Assembly: GCF_031846445.1 (NCBI RefSeq)
Contig: NZ_JAVRHR010000001.1
Location: 1,364,001 to 1,428,000 of the forward strand
Length of the DNA stretch: 64,000 nt
Direction of reading: 5' to 3'
Source of the DNA: Croceitalea rosinachiae
GTDB lineage: Bacteria; Bacteroidota; Bacteroidia; Flavobacteriales; Flavobacteriaceae
The notes beneath the pieces are model-generated. The model did not search any database. It had not been told where the DNA came from and was given only the letters and a program-made list of their open reading frames with translations. Each line of letters starts with the position of its first letter. Within the stretch, counting starts at the first letter, position 1. Position numbers and translations under genes: made by a program. Positions 17,145-25,925 of this stretch are shown piece after piece.

Positions 17145-18489
17145 TATTTCTCCTAACAAATTGAACGAGAAAATTGATCTTTCTCGTTTCAAAGCTGCGC
17201 AGAAAGTCTTTCATAAAAGGCATTTTAAGCAGTTCAATCGTTTTTTATTGGCCTTTTCCATTATTGGATTGATTGTGCTTTTTTTACCATGGACACAAAA
17301 CATAACGGGCAAAGGGTATTTAACTACTTTAACTCCAGGTCAAAGACCACAGACCATACAATCTCCAATTCCTGGGCGAATTGAAAAATGGTACGTACGT
17401 GAAGGTGACTATGTTAAAAAAGGAGATACCATACTATTTATTTCTGAAATCAAGAATGAATACTTTGACCCAAGGTTGGTCGAACGTACCGGTCAGCAGA
17501 TTAAAGCCAAAGAGATGTCGGTAACTTCTTATCAAGGCAAGGTGAAGGCATTGAATACACAGATCGGTGCTTTGTCTAATGAGCGAAGCTTGAAGTTAGA
17601 GCAAGCAAAAAACAAACTTTTGCAATCAAAGCTTAAAGTACAAAGTGATAGTATTGATTTAGAGGCGGCTAAAACCAATATTATGATAGCCGAAAGACAG
17701 TTCAATCGTACTGACCAGCTTGAAAGTGAGGGTTTGAAAGCCGTTACCGACGTCGAAGAAAAGCGTTTGAAATTGCAAGAGACGCAGGCCAAATTGATTT
17801 CTCAAGAGAACAAATTGCTGGCTAGTAAAAATGATGTAATTAATGCGAGAGTTGAAATAAATCGGGTTCAAGCCGAATACACCGATAAGATTTCGAAAGC
17901 CCAGAGCGACATGTTTACGGCGCAATCCAACCAGTTCGATTCTGAAGCGCAGGTAACAAAATTAGAGAATGAATTTAGTAATTACTCCATTAGAAATGAC
18001 CTGTATTACATAAGAGCGCCCCAAAATGGTTATATCAATCGAGCTATTCAAGGAGGAATAGGGGAAACCTTTAAAGAAGGTGATAGACTTGTAGGTATAA
18101 TGCCTTCTGACTATGATTTAGCTGTTGAGACATTTGTAGAGCCAATTGATCTGCCTCTGGTGCATTTAGGAGAAGAGGTGCGTATACAGTTTGATGGTTG
18201 GCCCGCAATCATATTCAGCGGTTGGCCCAATGTTTCTTATGGTACTTATGCAGGCAAAGTAGTCGCCATAGAAACCTTTATAAGCGATAATGGAAAATAT
18301 AGAATATTGTTAGCTCCCGACCCAAACGATCATGAATGGCCAAAAGATTTAAGAGTAGGTTCAGGTGCAGATACTATTGCCTTATTAGAAGATGTACCTA
18401 TTTGGTTTGAACTTTGGAGACAGTTAAACGGTTTCCCGCCAAATTATTATCAACCCACTAACGATATGGCCAAGGCCAAAAAGAAATGA
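17137..18489 (+). CDS. HlyD-type membrane fusion protein
   Basis: A 450-residue periplasmic adaptor. One membrane helix lies at about residues 35-55, a biotinyl-lipoyl-like half motif follows (IPGRIEKWYVREGDYVKKGD, residues 77-96), then a long coiled coil at about 115-280, then the second lipoyl half and beta-barrel (YYIRAPQNGYINRAI near 290). This is the adaptor that joins an inner-membrane ABC protein to TolC in type I secretion. Its start overlaps the ABC gene by 8 bp and its stop overlaps the TolC gene (ATGA), so the three proteins are translationally coupled. Confidence 0.93.
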   Translation: MLNISPNKLNEKIDLSRFKAAQKVFHKRHFKQFNRFLLAFSIIGLIVLFLPWTQNITGKGYLTTLTPGQRPQTIQSPIPGRIEKWYVREGDYVKKGDTILFISEIKNEYFDPRLVERTGQQIKAKEMSVTSYQGKVKALNTQIGALSNERSLKLEQAKNKLLQSKLKVQSDSIDLEAAKTNIMIAERQFNRTDQLESEGLKAVTDVEEKRLKLQETQAKLISQENKLLASKNDVINARVEINRVQAEYTDKISKAQSDMFTAQSNQFDSEAQVTKLENEFSNYSIRNDLYYIRAPQNGYINRAIQGGIGETFKEGDRLVGIMPSDYDLAVETFVEPIDLPLVHLGEEVRIQFDGWPAIIFSGWPNVSYGTYAGKVVAIETFISDNGKYRILLAPDPNDHEWPKDLRVGSGADTIALLEDVPIWFELWRQLNGFPPNYYQPTNDMAKAKKK

Positions 18490-19889
18490 TGAAGAAAAGG
18501 CTCCTCTTTATAGTAGCATTTTTAATTGTTTTAATTGGTAATGCGCAACAAGACACGCTTGTACTCAATTTTAATGAGTATCTGGGGTACGTGAAAAAAT
18601 ACCACCCCATAGCAAAACAAGCACAATTGACCATCTCTATTGGGCAAGCCAATTTAATGAAAGCCCGTGGCGGATTTGATCCTAAAATTGAGGTTGATTA
18701 TGATAGAAAGCAATTAAAAGGGACAGAATATTGGGACCGATTGAATGCTACCTTTAAAATACCCACTTATTTTGGAATTGAACTTAAAGGTAATTTTGAG
18801 CAAAATCAAGGGGATTTTCTCAATTTAAGTGAATCCGTCCCCATAGATGGGTTGTACAGTGCGGGAATTTCCATGGCTCTAGGTGAAGGTTTTTGGATTA
18901 ACGAACGAATGGCTACCTTAAGAAAGGCAAAGTTCTTTAGGGAGCAAACTAAGGCGGATCAAGATTTGTTGGTCAACAAAATTCTTTTTGAAGCATCATT
19001 GGCCTATTTTGATTGGTTGCAGGCATACAACGACGCCCAAATTTTCAACAATTTTTTAGAAAATTCACAAACTCGTTTTGAAGGCGTAAGGCAAAGGGCT
19101 TTGGCCGGAGATATTGCAAAAATTGATACCGTAGAAGCAAAGATTGCCGTTCAAAATAGAGCATTGGGACTAGAACAGGCTAAAGTTAGGTTGATGAACA
19201 AAACCTTAGAATTATCTAACTTTTTGTGGATCAATGATGTTCCGGTTGAGGTACAAGCTAATGTAGTGCCCGATATAAATGTTGAAGATGATATTGACGT
19301 AACGCTAGAGATAATGGGTAAGCCATTGGACAGTTTTACCTTAGACAACCATCCTAAACTACGCTCTTTAGATTTTAAGATTGATGGCCTAACGGTTGAG
19401 AAACGCTTAAAAGCAAACAAACTACTTCCTATAATTGACGTGGAGTATAATTTTTTGACGGACCAACCTGAACAAATTAATGGCTTGGTTACTGATAACT
19501 ACAAAGGTGGTATCAACTTCCGTTTTCCGTTATTTCTTAGAAAGGAACGTGGCGATTTAAAGTTGGCTAAATTTAAATTGCAAGATGCCCAGTTTGATCG
19601 TGATAATGCACAAGTCGAAATTCAGAACAAGGTTTTAGCTATTTATCGTGAGCTGGATTCATACGTACTTCAAAACGACTTGATATTTAATATTGTTCGA
19701 GATTATAATACCCTTTTAAGTGCCGAGGAGCGCAAATTCACTTTTGGTGAAAGTTCATTGTTTTTGATTAATTCAAGGGAGAGTAAGCTTATTGACGCAG
19801 AACTTAAGCAGAATGAGGTTCAGAACAAGTTTTTTAGCACAAAAGCCAAACTGTTCAAAAGCTTAGCCATCAATCCAGAAAACCTGTAA
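18486..19889 (+). CDS. TolC-family outer membrane efflux protein
   Basis: A 467-residue outer-membrane channel with a signal peptide (KKRLLFIVAFLIVLIGNAQ, cleavage about residue 21). It has the two-repeat coiled-coil organisation of outer membrane factors: helical blocks at about 35-260 and 285-465. It completes the TetR-ABC-HlyD-TolC tripartite exporter. ATG overlaps the HlyD stop in ATGA. No obvious cargo gene (RTX or double-glycine leader peptide) lies beside the operon, so the substrate is unknown. Confidence 0.93.
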   Translation: MMKKRLLFIVAFLIVLIGNAQQDTLVLNFNEYLGYVKKYHPIAKQAQLTISIGQANLMKARGGFDPKIEVDYDRKQLKGTEYWDRLNATFKIPTYFGIELKGNFEQNQGDFLNLSESVPIDGLYSAGISMALGEGFWINERMATLRKAKFFREQTKADQDLLVNKILFEASLAYFDWLQAYNDAQIFNNFLENSQTRFEGVRQRALAGDIAKIDTVEAKIAVQNRALGLEQAKVRLMNKTLELSNFLWINDVPVEVQANVVPDINVEDDIDVTLEIMGKPLDSFTLDNHPKLRSLDFKIDGLTVEKRLKANKLLPIIDVEYNFLTDQPEQINGLVTDNYKGGINFRFPLFLRKERGDLKLAKFKLQDAQFDRDNAQVEIQNKVLAIYRELDSYVLQNDLIFNIVRDYNTLLSAEERKFTFGESSLFLINSRESKLIDAELKQNEVQNKFFSTKAKLFKSLAINPENL

Positions 19890-19899
19890 AGCGATATGT

Positions 19900-20817
19900 A
19901 TGGATACAGGTGAAAAAGATGTTTTAGAAGAAAGAAGATTATTACAATCGAGAAGGCCAAATAAAGTGGCTAACACCATGATTAAAGATGGTTTGTTCAT
20001 CTTTTTTGGCATAATTGCGGCTGCTTTCGGACTTGAAAGTTTTTTATTGCCCAATAGATTTATTGATGGGGGTGCCACAGGTATTTCCCTTTTAGTTACT
20101 GAGGTGACGTATATACCACTTTCTTTGTTGATTGTTTTTGTCAATGTTCCATTTTTAATCTTGGGATACAAGGTTATCGGAAAACAATTTGCCCTAAAAG
20201 CACTTTTGGCTATTTTAGGATTGGCAATGACCTTGGCGTTAGTTGATTTTCCTGAGGTTACGCAAGACAAGTTATTGGTTGCTGTTTTTGGTGGTTTTTT
20301 CTTGGGTGCCGGAATTGGACTTTCTATTAGAGGTGGAAGTGTTTTAGACGGAACCGAAGTGCTTGCTATTTATTTAAGTCGAAAGCTGGGTGCTAAAATA
20401 GGCGACATTATCATTATTATCAACATTTTTATATTCTTGGCTGCCGCTTATTTACTTACCATAGAGGCGGCATTATATTCAATGCTGACCTATTTAGCAG
20501 CATCAAAAACTCTAGATTTTGTAGTTGACGGCATTGAAGAATATACTGGGGTTACGATTATTTCATCAAGAAGTGAAGAAGTTCGTTTAATGGTTACCGA
20601 TAAATTGGGCCGCGGACTAACCATTTATAAGGCAACCGGGGGGTACGGTAAGCAAGGCAATCATAATGAATATGATGTTATTTATACCGTAATTACCCGT
20701 TTAGAAATTCGAAAACTTACCGTTGAACTAGAAAAAATAGATCCCAAGGCCTTTGTAGTCATGAGCAGCATCAATGATACACGTGGAGGAATGATAAAGA
20801 AGAGAAAATATAATTAA
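19900..20817 (+). CDS. YitT-family membrane protein (DUF161/DUF2179)
   Basis: A 305-residue protein of the YitT family: five to six membrane helices at about residues 25-200 (YitT/DUF161) followed by a cytoplasmic DUF2179 domain at about 225-290. Conserved pieces are PNRFIDGGATGISLL near 50, GGSVLDGTEVLAIYL near 145 and TGGYGKQGNHNEYDVIYTV near 245. Function of the family is not established; transport is suspected. It starts 10 bp after the TolC stop on the same strand and may read through from the export operon, though functional linkage is not shown. Confidence 0.88.
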   Translation: MDTGEKDVLEERRLLQSRRPNKVANTMIKDGLFIFFGIIAAAFGLESFLLPNRFIDGGATGISLLVTEVTYIPLSLLIVFVNVPFLILGYKVIGKQFALKALLAILGLAMTLALVDFPEVTQDKLLVAVFGGFFLGAGIGLSIRGGSVLDGTEVLAIYLSRKLGAKIGDIIIIINIFIFLAAAYLLTIEAALYSMLTYLAASKTLDFVVDGIEEYTGVTIISSRSEEVRLMVTDKLGRGLTIYKATGGYGKQGNHNEYDVIYTVITRLEIRKLTVELEKIDPKAFVVMSSINDTRGGMIKKRKYN

Positions 20818-20871
20818 TAGTTTTACTATCAATATAGTTAAGTTTAACTATTGATTAACGATGTAAAGCTT

Positions 20872-20900
20872 TTGATTTAGAATTTCCTTCCGTATTTTTG
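20872..20900 (+). promoter_or_regulatory. Bacteroidota-type promoter
   Basis: TTG at 20872-20874, an 18 bp spacer and TATTTTTG at 20893-20900, ending 15 bp upstream of the ATG of the 123-residue protein gene. A good match to the TTG/TAnnTTTG pattern. Confidence 0.6.
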
Positions 20901-20915
20901 AATAAAATTTAAAGG

Positions 20916-21287
20916 ATGGGAAGAAATTCAATGAAAAGAAAGAAAGAACGGACGGTTTTATTTCCAGAGTTTGAGCAAATGGAGAAGGTAAGCCCTAGAG
21001 AAGTAATGATGGGTATGCTTATTAAAATTGGAAGACCTTCTAACCGATATTTCCAATATATCTACAGATCCCTGGATTTTTTCAACTTAAAGCTTTCAGA
21101 CCTTAAACATTTGATTCCATTGCAAGGGACAAAGGCCAAAGTGATAGGTTTGATACAAATGGTCAATGGTGATGAAATTGCCATTATTGCTAAAAGAGAT
21201 GGCACTCCTTTTTTTAGTCATTATAAGAGACTATTTGTAGATAGAAAACTCGCCTTAGAAAAAGAAGAAATAACAATTGCAGATTAA
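20916..21287 (+). CDS. Hypothetical basic protein
   Basis: A 123-residue protein with a basic N-terminus (MGRNSMKRKKERTVLFPEF) and a compact alpha/beta middle (SNRYFQYIYRSLDFFNLKL, near residues 42-60). No signal peptide, no membrane helix, no cysteine. Unrecognised. It has a well-formed promoter and stands 16 bp ahead of a secreted repeat protein on the same strand, so the two are probably one transcript ending at the hairpin at 21644. The basic start could contact nucleic acid, which is speculation. Confidence 0.75.
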   Translation: MGRNSMKRKKERTVLFPEFEQMEKVSPREVMMGMLIKIGRPSNRYFQYIYRSLDFFNLKLSDLKHLIPLQGTKAKVIGLIQMVNGDEIAIIAKRDGTPFFSHYKRLFVDRKLALEKEEITIAD

Positions 21288-21303
21288 ATAATTATAGATA
21301 AAA

Positions 21304-21633
21304 ATGACGATTATGAAGAATAACAGAAAGTTTTACGCCCTAATAATAGGTTTAGCTTTTACAACAATCACCAATGCAGGAACAGGATTAAACGATAACG
21401 AAGAACTCAATGAGGTAGAGTTATTAAATACTATAGAATTTATAGAAGACGAGGAGGAGAGTGATCTTGGCTTTGACGTGACCCAATACCTACCTTATGG
21501 TTTCGACCCTTACAAAGGAATGGTCTTCGATATAAGCGAAATTAGATATGTAGAAATTTGCGAACCAATTCATTTGGGTTTTGATTCAAATGAATATTTA
21601 CCAGAAAATTTCAATCCGTACATAGGTCAATAG
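21304..21633 (+). CDS. Secreted protein with LPxxFxPYxG repeats
   Basis: A 109-residue protein with a signal peptide (MKNNRKFYALIIGLAFTTITNA; the start could be ATG 21304 or 21313). The mature part is acidic (pI low; LNDNEELNEVELLNTIEF) and then carries two copies of a motif: LGFDVTQYLPYGFDPYKG (about residues 56-73) and LGFDSNEYLPENFNPYIG (about 91-108), the second at the very C-terminus. The spacing is about 35 residues. I recognise no named family; such repeats occur in small exported flavobacterial proteins. Confidence 0.75.
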   Translation: MTIMKNNRKFYALIIGLAFTTITNAGTGLNDNEELNEVELLNTIEFIEDEEESDLGFDVTQYLPYGFDPYKGMVFDISEIRYVEICEPIHLGFDSNEYLPENFNPYIGQ

Positions 21634-21643
21634 CTATAAAATT

Positions 21644-21672
21644 AAAGCCGCTTCATTTGAAGCGGCTTTTTA
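21644..21672 (+). terminator. Intrinsic terminator
   Basis: AAAGCCGCTTC (644-654) and GAAGCGGCTTT (659-669) form a perfect 11 bp stem with a 4-base loop, running into T. It lies 11 bp after the secreted repeat protein. Confidence 0.85.
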
Positions 21673-21742
21673 TTGAAAAGGGTGACCTTTGTCAGGTTTT
21701 ATATGAACAAGCGACTTTAGTTTTGTAAGAAAGTAAAGTAGT

Positions 21743-22375
21743 ATGAATACACTTATGGAGAATCCAATAAAATCTGTTTCAGAGACCATTCAAAAGTCAA
21801 TGAATAAAGCAATGACCTATGAGGAGTATCGTAATTGGGTAAGTGAATTGGTGGCTTCCAATTCAAATTCAGGTCCAATTCAAACGGATGCCTTAGTAAA
21901 TTATACCCAACTGAACGATAGGCGCATGAAGCGTTGGGACAAAACTTTGAAGATATCTGAAGAATATAAAAAAAAGATTACAAATCTAAATTCTAAAGCC
22001 ACTTGGTTGGTTTTGACTGAGAGTTGGTGTGGCGATGCCTCTCCGAGTTTGCCAGTTATGAACAAAATGGCAGAATTGAATTCAAAGCTCGATTTAAAAA
22101 TTGTTTTGCGTGATGAAAACCTTGAATTAATGAATTTGTTTCTGACGAATGAAGCGCAATCCATACCTAAATTAATTGCACTTGATTCAGAAACCAATGA
22201 AGTTTTAGGGGAGTGGGGTCCGAGACCTAGTATTGCAACCAAAATGGTTGACGACTATAAAGTAAAACATGGTAAGTTAACAGCAGAGTTTAAAGAAGAC
22301 CTTCAGGTCTGGTACAATAAAGACAAAGGCCAAAATATACTTGAAGATTTGGTTAACTTACTTACTTTGAAATAG
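21743..22375 (+). CDS. Thioredoxin-like protein with single-cysteine motif
   Basis: A 210-residue cytoplasmic thioredoxin-fold protein. The active-site region reads TESWCGDASPSLPVM near residue 93, so the usual CxxC becomes CxxA and only one Cys remains. The cis-Pro region is in AQSIPKLIALD near 139. Relatives are the thioredoxin-like family typified by a WCGDC motif. With a single Cys it cannot work as a classical dithiol reductase; monothiol or chaperone-like roles are possible. Its 3' end overlaps the convergent TonB-like gene by 18 bp. Confidence 0.82.
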   Translation: MNTLMENPIKSVSETIQKSMNKAMTYEEYRNWVSELVASNSNSGPIQTDALVNYTQLNDRRMKRWDKTLKISEEYKKKITNLNSKATWLVLTESWCGDASPSLPVMNKMAELNSKLDLKIVLRDENLELMNLFLTNEAQSIPKLIALDSETNEVLGEWGPRPSIATKMVDDYKVKHGKLTAEFKEDLQVWYNKDKGQNILEDLVNLLTLK

Positions 22376-23080
22376 GTATGTAATAGTGCCTTTTTGACGG
22401 GCCTTATTACCCGAGCTGAATTGGGCTTTCAATGCATAGGCAGTTGCATTTTCAATTAGGCAAAAATCAGTGGTTGTAGAACTTTTTTCATTAAAGAAAG
22501 CATCAATTACGCTTCCTGAAGCATCAACCTGAATATTAATGACCACTTTACCGCCTCGCAAACAAGTATAAATTGGTGGTGGTAAATCATACGCATTTCT
22601 ATCTACCAGAGAGAAAGAAATGGAAGTGCGTTTGTCTTTCAAGGTATTGGTGAACTCTTTTCTTTCTGCTTCCTTCTCACCTAATTGTTCTTTTCGCTCT
22701 TTCCGCTTTTTCGCCAATTCTTTCAAATTTGCGGCATACCCGGCTTCATTGCTTAAAAAATCATTGGTGTTGTCGCTCATCTGGCGTTCTTCCATGATTT
22801 CTTCTAGCGTTTGTAATGGCTCAGGCTCGCCAATATTTGGTTTTGCTGTTTCATTAAGGGCCATATGGCTTTTAATTGGGTCTAAAGTGTTCTTGAGTTC
22901 TTCTATCCGTTTTTCTTCCTCTTCTATTAACTCTTCAATGACCTCATCAGCAAGCGCCATTTCAATCACATACTCTTCTTCTTGCTGCCCACCTAAACGA
23001 ATACTGTAAAGCGACAATAGAATAATTGCCATCGAAAAGATGGTAATTAATAACGATAATTGCTTTCTATTTAGGTTCAT
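22358..23080 (-). CDS. TonB-like protein with short periplasmic domain
   Basis: A 240-residue protein with one N-terminal membrane helix (about residues 9-27), a highly charged Glu-rich and Lys-rich stretch at about 40-150 that looks like a helical or coiled spacer, and a C-terminal domain (YTCLRGGKVVINIQVDASGS near 168, then TATAYALKAQF-like near 210; actual ENATAYALKAQF) resembling TonB C-terminal folds. There are two cysteines (near 169 and 202). It could energise a transporter or be a TonB homologue specialised in another envelope role. No ExbB/ExbD genes adjoin. Confidence 0.75.
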   Translation of the reverse strand: MNLNRKQLSLLITIFSMAIILLSLYSIRLGGQQEEEYVIEMALADEVIEELIEEEEKRIEELKNTLDPIKSHMALNETAKPNIGEPEPLQTLEEIMEERQMSDNTNDFLSNEAGYAANLKELAKKRKERKEQLGEKEAERKEFTNTLKDKRTSISFSLVDRNAYDLPPPIYTCLRGGKVVINIQVDASGSVIDAFFNEKSSTTTDFCLIENATAYALKAQFSSGNKARQKGTITYLFQSK

Positions 23081-23158
23081 GGTGATATTATAACCGCAAT
23101 TTTACAAAAATATTTTATCCAATTATATGTCACAAATACATAATGACACTATGTTTTT

Positions 23159-23860
23159 CTAATCTTGAATGGCTAATTGTTTTTTGAAAACTTCCGGAGT
23201 CATGGCCTTATTTACGTTGAAATCACCAATTTTGGTTCTTTTCAAGACTAATAGATGTGCGCCAGAATCTAAGGCCTTGCCAAAATCGTGCGCTAAAGAT
23301 CTGATATAAGTGCCTTTGCTACATACCACTCTAAAATCGACTTCTGGCAACCGAATCGACGTAATCTCAAATTCCGAAATCGTAATTTTTCTTGTTTTGA
23401 TTACTACTTCTATTCCTTCTCTGGCAAATTCGTAAAGGCGTTTACCATCTTTTTTAAGGGCGGAGAATATAGGAGGTTTTTGGTCTATCTCACCCAAAAA
23501 TTGGGTAGTTGTCTCCACGATCAAATTTGGGGTGATATGTTCAATCGAAAATGTTTGGTCTACTTTAGTTTCTAAATCGTAAGAAGGTGTTGTTCCTCCT
23601 AAGGTAAATGTCCCCGTATATTCTTTTGTTTGTCCTTGAAGTTCTGGAATGCGTTTCGTGAATTTGCCAGTACAGATGATTAATAAACCGGTAGCAAGCG
23701 GGTCTAAAGTACCTGCATGTCCAATTTTAATCTTTTTAAGATTGAATTTCTTTCGAATTGCCCATTTCAATGCATTTACGGCTTGAAAAGAACTCCATCC
23801 CAAAGGTTTGTTTATCAGTAAGGTTTGCCCTTCTAAAAAATCTTCTTTGGTTTTTTTCAT
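23159..23860 (-). CDS. truB: tRNA pseudouridine(55) synthase
   Basis: A 233-residue TruB, which makes pseudouridine 55 in the T-loop of tRNA. Conserved elements: INKPLGWSSFQAVN near 17, KIGHAGTLDPLATGLL with the catalytic Asp near 52, and KRLYEFAREG near 133. Length suits a TruB without a PUA domain. It is the last of a minus-strand series (ftsX, DUF3098, uppP, truB) with gaps of only 0-30 bp, a typical flavobacterial arrangement. Confidence 0.96.
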   Translation of the reverse strand: MKKTKEDFLEGQTLLINKPLGWSSFQAVNALKWAIRKKFNLKKIKIGHAGTLDPLATGLLIICTGKFTKRIPELQGQTKEYTGTFTLGGTTPSYDLETKVDQTFSIEHITPNLIVETTTQFLGEIDQKPPIFSALKKDGKRLYEFAREGIEVVIKTRKITISEFEITSIRLPEVDFRVVCSKGTYIRSLAHDFGKALDSGAHLLVLKRTKIGDFNVNKAMTPEVFKKQLAIQD

Positions 23861-23878
23861 GAAAAAGAAGCTTGGTGA

Positions 23879-24673
23879 TTAACTCCAAATACTCCAGCTA
23901 ATAGCTATTAGTCCTACAATTAAACAGTAAATAGCAAAATAAGTAAGTTTACTTTTCTTAACTAGCTGTATCATCCAGGTACATGCAAAAAGCCCAGCAA
24001 CAAAAGCAGCGATAAAGCCAGCTGTCATAGGAGCCATTTGTGAACTTTCAAGACTTAATTCACCACCTAAAATGTCTTTAGCAACTTTTCCAAAAATCAA
24101 GGGAACGACCATCAAAAATGAAAATCGTGCAGATTTTGTTTTGTCAATACCAAGTAAAACCGACGTTGAAATAGTGGCGCCACTTCTAGAAATACCTGGA
24201 AGCATGGCTACTGCCTGAGCTAAGCCTATAATAAAAGCACTTCTAAAAGAAACTCCTTTATTGGTGGTTTTGGCCATATCAGCTAGGTATAATAATATCG
24301 CTGTAATAATTAACATGATGCCTACGATGATAATGGCACCGTCAAAAAAAACAATCATAAAGTCTTCAAGAAAGAAGCCTACTATAGCCGCAGGAATCAT
24401 CGAAATAATGATTTTCACTGCAAATTGTGTTTCCTCGTTCCAATTGAATTGAAACAGCCCTTTGAAAATATCCAGTACATCTTTACGAAAAATCACAATG
24501 GTACTTAAGGCAGTAGCAAAATGCAATACTACAGTAAACAGTAAACTTTCTTCAGGTATCGCATTGGCCCCTAAAATTGCTTTGCCCAATTCTAAATGAC
24601 CACTTGATGATACGGGTAAAAACTCAGTTAACCCTTGAATTATACCAAGGATAATGGCATCTATGATTTCCAA
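23879..24673 (-). CDS. uppP: Undecaprenyl-diphosphatase
   Basis: A 264-residue inner-membrane UppP/BacA, which recycles undecaprenyl pyrophosphate for peptidoglycan synthesis and can give bacitracin tolerance. Signature motifs are GLTEFLPVSSSGHLEL near residues 14-29 and PGISRSGATIS near 160. It begins with TTG at 24673 directly after the TAA of DUF3098, so translation is probably coupled. About seven membrane helices. Confidence 0.96.
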   Translation of the reverse strand: MEIIDAIILGIIQGLTEFLPVSSSGHLELGKAILGANAIPEESLLFTVVLHFATALSTIVIFRKDVLDIFKGLFQFNWNEETQFAVKIIISMIPAAIVGFFLEDFMIVFFDGAIIIVGIMLIITAILLYLADMAKTTNKGVSFRSAFIIGLAQAVAMLPGISRSGATISTSVLLGIDKTKSARFSFLMVVPLIFGKVAKDILGGELSLESSQMAPMTAGFIAAFVAGLFACTWMIQLVKKSKLTYFAIYCLIVGLIAISWSIWS

Positions 24674-24937
24674 TTATTTCTTTTTTTTGTTAGGATTCAA
24701 TAAGATGGCATAAATCTGAATGCCCAAACCAATAAGAATTAAAGTTGGAGCTAAACGGATTCTTCTGAAATTATAGATTTCAGGGTTGAATACATTCGGG
24801 TCATCACTACCTCCACCTGCCATCAAAATAAAGCCTAATGCAATTAGACCCAGTCCGATGAACAGAAAAGTATAATTCTTTTTTTGAAAGATAAATTCCA
24901 TTTTTGGTTTCTTTTCTGTCTTATTTTTCTTACTCAT
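24674..24937 (-). CDS. DUF3098 membrane protein
   Basis: An 87-residue protein with a basic N-terminus and two helices at about residues 24-41 and 62-80. It matches DUF3098, a small family found between ftsX and uppP in Bacteroidota. The conserved middle has GGGSDDPNVFNPEIYNFRR. Function is unknown; the neighbours suggest a cell-envelope or division role. Its stop abuts the uppP start. Confidence 0.88.
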   Translation of the reverse strand: MSKKNKTEKKPKMEFIFQKKNYTFLFIGLGLIALGFILMAGGGSDDPNVFNPEIYNFRRIRLAPTLILIGLGIQIYAILLNPNKKKK

Positions 24938-24960
24938 AACGAGAAAATTACTTTTTTGTT

Positions 24961-25839
24961 TTAATAATATAGGTCATCGGTTCTTAAATTGAGAAAACGC
25001 TGAGTAGCAAAATAGGTGCTGATATATGAGATTAAGATTCCCAATAGTAGAACACTTGTAAATAAAATAGCCAATACTGAAACATCTTGAAAAAGATTCA
25101 GTTCTGGAAAATTAGAATTTACATAATACAGCACAATTGCCAAAGCCAATACGGCAAGCAACGAACCAAAAACTCCTAGTTTAAGGTTGGTAGCAATAAA
25201 AGGTTTTCTGATGAATTTTTTAGTAGCCCCCACCATTTGCATCGTCTTGATAATAAATCGTTTAGAATAAATAGAAAGCCGTATGGAGCTATTTATAAGT
25301 AATACTGCAATAACAGTAAAAATAGCACTTGCAATTAAAATCCAAAGGCTAATCTTTTTTACATTGTCGTTTAAAAGTGATATCAGAGGCTTGTCATAAC
25401 TCACTTCATCCACATAGGTTTTTGTGCTAAGGTTGGTGGCAATCTCCTCGACCTGTTCGGGTGAAACAAAATCAGCATTCAGGTTGACATCGACCGAATT
25501 TTTTAAGGGATTATACCCCAAAAATTCTTGAAAATTTTCTCCAATATCCTCACTATACTGTTCTGCGGCATCTTCTTTAGAGACATAAACGGCAGACTTG
25601 GTATAATCGGCCATTGCCAGACTTTTTTGAAGCTGGTCAATTTCCACTGGCTTTGCATTATCCTTTAGAAAGACGGAAATAGTAATCTGTTCTTTAAAAT
25701 GGTCTGCTAACTTCTTGGTATTTATAACCAACATGCCTAGAATCCCTAAAAGAAAAAGCACCAATGCAATGCTCAACACCACCGAAAAATAGGAGGAAAT
25801 CAAGCGTCTTCTTTGATACCGTTCAATATATTGGGCCAT
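24961..25839 (-). CDS. ftsX: FtsX-like cell division permease
   Basis: A 292-residue protein with the FtsX plan: a cytoplasmic start (MAQYIERYQRRRLISSYFS), one helix at about 20-40, a periplasmic domain of about 120 residues, then three helices in the FtsX/ABC2-permease module (about 160-290). With FtsE it signals to cell-wall hydrolases at division. No ftsE is next to it. I use ATG at 25839 because this N-terminus is the conserved one; an in-frame extension to 25896 looks like upstream promoter region. It is divergent from leuS. Confidence 0.92.
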   Translation of the reverse strand: MAQYIERYQRRRLISSYFSVVLSIALVLFLLGILGMLVINTKKLADHFKEQITISVFLKDNAKPVEIDQLQKSLAMADYTKSAVYVSKEDAAEQYSEDIGENFQEFLGYNPLKNSVDVNLNADFVSPEQVEEIATNLSTKTYVDEVSYDKPLISLLNDNVKKISLWILIASAIFTVIAVLLINSSIRLSIYSKRFIIKTMQMVGATKKFIRKPFIATNLKLGVFGSLLAVLALAIVLYYVNSNFPELNLFQDVSVLAILFTSVLLLGILISYISTYFATQRFLNLRTDDLYY

Positions 25840-25896
25840 AATGCAAAATTGATGTGTAAAAATAGAAAAGTAAATCGGTTTTAAGGGGATTACCAC

Positions 25897-25904
25897 TATT
25901 TTTG
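25897..25904 (+). promoter_or_regulatory. Candidate -7 box of leuS
   Basis: TATTTTTG, matching TAnnTTTG, 21 bp upstream of the leuS ATG. No clear TTG -33 element at the expected distance. Confidence 0.4.
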
Positions 25905-25925
25905 CGCATTATATAAGACGCGTAA

